From the NCBI RefSeq assembly GCF_000024265.1, contig NC_013204.1, forward strand, positions 3,337,001-3,401,000: a DNA stretch of 64,000 bases. The letters run 5' to 3'. This stretch comes from Eggerthella lenta DSM 2243 (GTDB taxonomy: Bacteria; Actinomycetota; Coriobacteriia; Coriobacteriales; Eggerthellaceae). The notes beneath the pieces are model-generated. The model saw nothing but the letters and a program-made list of their open reading frames with translations, searched no databases and was not told where the DNA came from. Shown here in pieces: positions 62,872 to 64,000 of the stretch; position 1 is the first letter of the stretch; each line of letters begins with the position of its first letter. The translations under genes were made by a program, and so were the position numbers.

Positions 62872-63783
62872 CTACGGCTGCGGCACGAGCGGCGGGAACT
62901 GAGGCAGCTTCGGGGTTCCCATGCGCAGGCTCAGCTGCACCTCGCAGGGCTTGCAGGCCTGGCTCAGCTCCACGTCGCTTTGCACCGACATGTACATATA
63001 CGTATCGATAGCATCCCAACCCGTGATGTGCATGAGCAGGCGCTGCATCTCCTTCGAGACGTTCATCAGAGCCTCGTCGAACTCCTGCGCGCTGGCGTTC
63101 ACGTACCACTTGCCGTGCGGGCCGAACGTTTCCAGCACGGGCCAGTTCAGCTCGAAGCCCTTCACCAGCGACACTTTCACCGTGATCTCGGCCGCGATCT
63201 CGATGCCCGTGCCGCACAGCTCGGCATCGCCCATGGTGGCGTGCACGTCGCCCATTTGCAGCAGCGCGCCCGGCACGCGCACGGGGAAGTACATACGCGT
63301 TCCCTTCGTGATCAGCTTGTTGTCCAGGTTGCCGCCGTGCGCGCCCACGAAGCCGTCGATGACGTCCTCGCCGTCAGGCGCGGTGCCGATGACGCCGATC
63401 ATCGGATCGATGGGGAACTTCACGCCGTTGAAGTCGGCCATGCCGTCCTCGATGGGGATGATCTTGCTGCGGTAATCCGTCGTTTGGTACAGCGGTCCGC
63501 AGTGGTCGTCGGTGGCGATTACGCCGTGGTCGGCCACCTGCACGTCGTAGATGTCCACCACCAGCACGTCGCCCGGCTCGGCGCCCTCGATGTACACGGG
63601 GCCGGCCGCCGGGTTCGTGAACCCGTACGAGAAGTTGAGATCCTTCATGGTGACGTCTTCTGTGGGGATGCGCCCGGCGAAGCAGTCCTGCGTCTTGAAC
63701 AGCAGCACCTCGCCCGGCTGCGCGGTCGCGCACGGCGCGTTGTCCTTGGAAAACGCCAGAACCTGATCGGTGATAACCTGCAT
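62872..63783 (-). CDS. Acetamidase/formamidase family protein
   Basis: A 303-residue hydrolase of the FmdA/AmdA family releasing ammonia from short amides. Conserved segments include GPVYIEGAEPGDVLVVDI, DHCGPLY, MIGVIGTAPDG, HGGNLDNKLI and VHATMGDAELCGTGIEIAAE. The ATG at 63783 follows AGGAGGGC. It is monocistronic and divergent from the membrane regulator gene at 63884, which may control it. The natural amide is unknown. Confidence 0.9.
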   Translation of the reverse strand: MQVITDQVLAFSKDNAPCATAQPGEVLLFKTQDCFAGRIPTEDVTMKDLNFSYGFTNPAAGPVYIEGAEPGDVLVVDIYDVQVADHGVIATDDHCGPLYQTTDYRSKIIPIEDGMADFNGVKFPIDPMIGVIGTAPDGEDVIDGFVGAHGGNLDNKLITKGTRMYFPVRVPGALLQMGDVHATMGDAELCGTGIEIAAEITVKVSLVKGFELNWPVLETFGPHGKWYVNASAQEFDEALMNVSKEMQRLLMHITGWDAIDTYMYMSVQSDVELSQACKPCEVQLSLRMGTPKLPQFPPLVPQP

Positions 63784-63883
63784 GAAGCCCTCCTCGTCGA
63801 AATCGATGATACGATCAGTATATTCCTTTGTCGTCGTCTCGTGCCATCCCTAACCAAGAGAGCTATCCAGTATACTTGCGTGC

Positions 63884-64000
63884 ATGAATGGAGCATTGGA
63901 CATACTCAAAGTGCGGATATGGTGCGCAGTGGGGTTCACCAGCTATTGGGCCTGGCTGTTCCTCTTGCTTATCGCCCAGGTGTTCGGAGCACCACAGCAA
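63884..64000 (+). CDS. N-terminal fragment of membrane protein (LuxR-type regulator family likely)
   Basis: Only 39 codons are inside the window. The peptide starts MNGALDILKVRIWCAVGF and continues into a hydrophobic helix with SYWAWLFLLLIAQVFG, like helix 1 of the membrane regulators of this lineage. TATACT at 63871-63876 ends seven bases before the ATG, so the transcript should begin at or next to the start codon, that is, a leaderless mRNA; no Shine-Dalgarno is present. The frame stays open to the window end. Confidence 0.55.
   Translation, partial: MNGALDILKVRIWCAVGFTSYWAWLFLLLIAQVFGAPQQ

Noticed and set aside
1-64000. tRNA or rRNA genes
   Set aside because: Looked for cloverleaf-like hairpins with conserved T-arm sequence; the strong hairpins found are terminators or repeats, and none fits.

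Overview
The window is GC-rich chromosomal DNA, densely packed with genes on both strands. The gene set points to an anaerobic gut actinobacterium of the class Coriobacteriia, most likely Eggerthella or a close relative. The indicators are Tat-exported flavoprotein reductases paired with small multihaem cytochromes, NrfD/PsrC-type molybdoenzyme complexes, a tungsten/molybdenum aldehyde:ferredoxin oxidoreductase, multi-pass membrane regulators ending in a LuxR helix-turn-helix, an old-yellow-enzyme Fe-S enoate reductase, and CaiB/BaiF-type CoA transferases. This assignment is inferred from gene content; no database search was possible.

Layout. (1) 1-725: the start of rpoN (sigma-54), followed by a GNAT acetyltransferase. 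(2) 1398-11811: a seven-gene minus-strand operon (CoA transferase, MFS carrier, OYE reductase, crotonase, acyl-CoA ligase fused to a metallo-beta-lactamase domain, acyl-CoA dehydrogenase, TIGR03084-type protein). It looks like a carnitine- or bile-acid-style CoA pathway that reduces or dehydrates an unknown acid. A second CoA transferase/MFS pair follows at 13028-15699, and between them lies a DnaK-like peptide-binding protein with no ATPase domain. (3) 15959-20581: a C26 glutamine-amidotransferase-fold hydrolase, a stand-alone fabH behind a FabT-box-like operator, bioY and a MATE exporter. (4) 20744-23708: a MerR regulator and a flavoreductase/trihaem-cytochrome pair with a textbook MerR-type promoter. 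(5) 23839-37179: housekeeping genes (birA, folP-folK, ftsH, hpt, maf, tilS, a c-di-GMP protein, an RlmD-like methyltransferase, a GntR regulator), interrupted by a parS site and an HTH/zeta-type toxin module. (6) 37556-44733: a DDAH/arginine-deiminase-fold hydrolase with an APC antiporter, a 4-TM membrane protein, lrgAB, a probable type I toxin with antisense promoter, an iron alcohol dehydrogenase and a ZIP transporter. (7) 44983-46438: an IS3-family element. (8) 46878-61627: ferritin, an orphan membrane protein, and a respiratory superlocus. The superlocus holds a polysulfide/thiosulfate-reductase-like molybdoenzyme with its TorD chaperone, a Tat ferredoxin, an AOR, a NifU-like protein, a probable YdhW-like protein, a LuxR membrane regulator and a polyferredoxin. 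(9) 61696-64000: a threonine aldolase, an acetamidase/formamidase and the beginning of another membrane regulator.

Working together. The respiratory superlocus appears to be one regulon. The same 19-bp motif lies twice in the AOR/ferredoxin divergent promoter and once upstream of the luxR gene. The MerR and GntR regulators each have a plausible operator placed inside the promoter of the adjacent target operon. The antitoxin-like HTH gene has a 30-bp perfect palindrome over its own promoter.

The window also carries several families of short palindromic repeats. Two kinds are inserted in frame inside protein-coding genes (birA and the gene at 57536-58582). Three near-identical large hairpins are dispersed at 12.9, 37.3 and 44.9 kb, the last one right beside the IS element.
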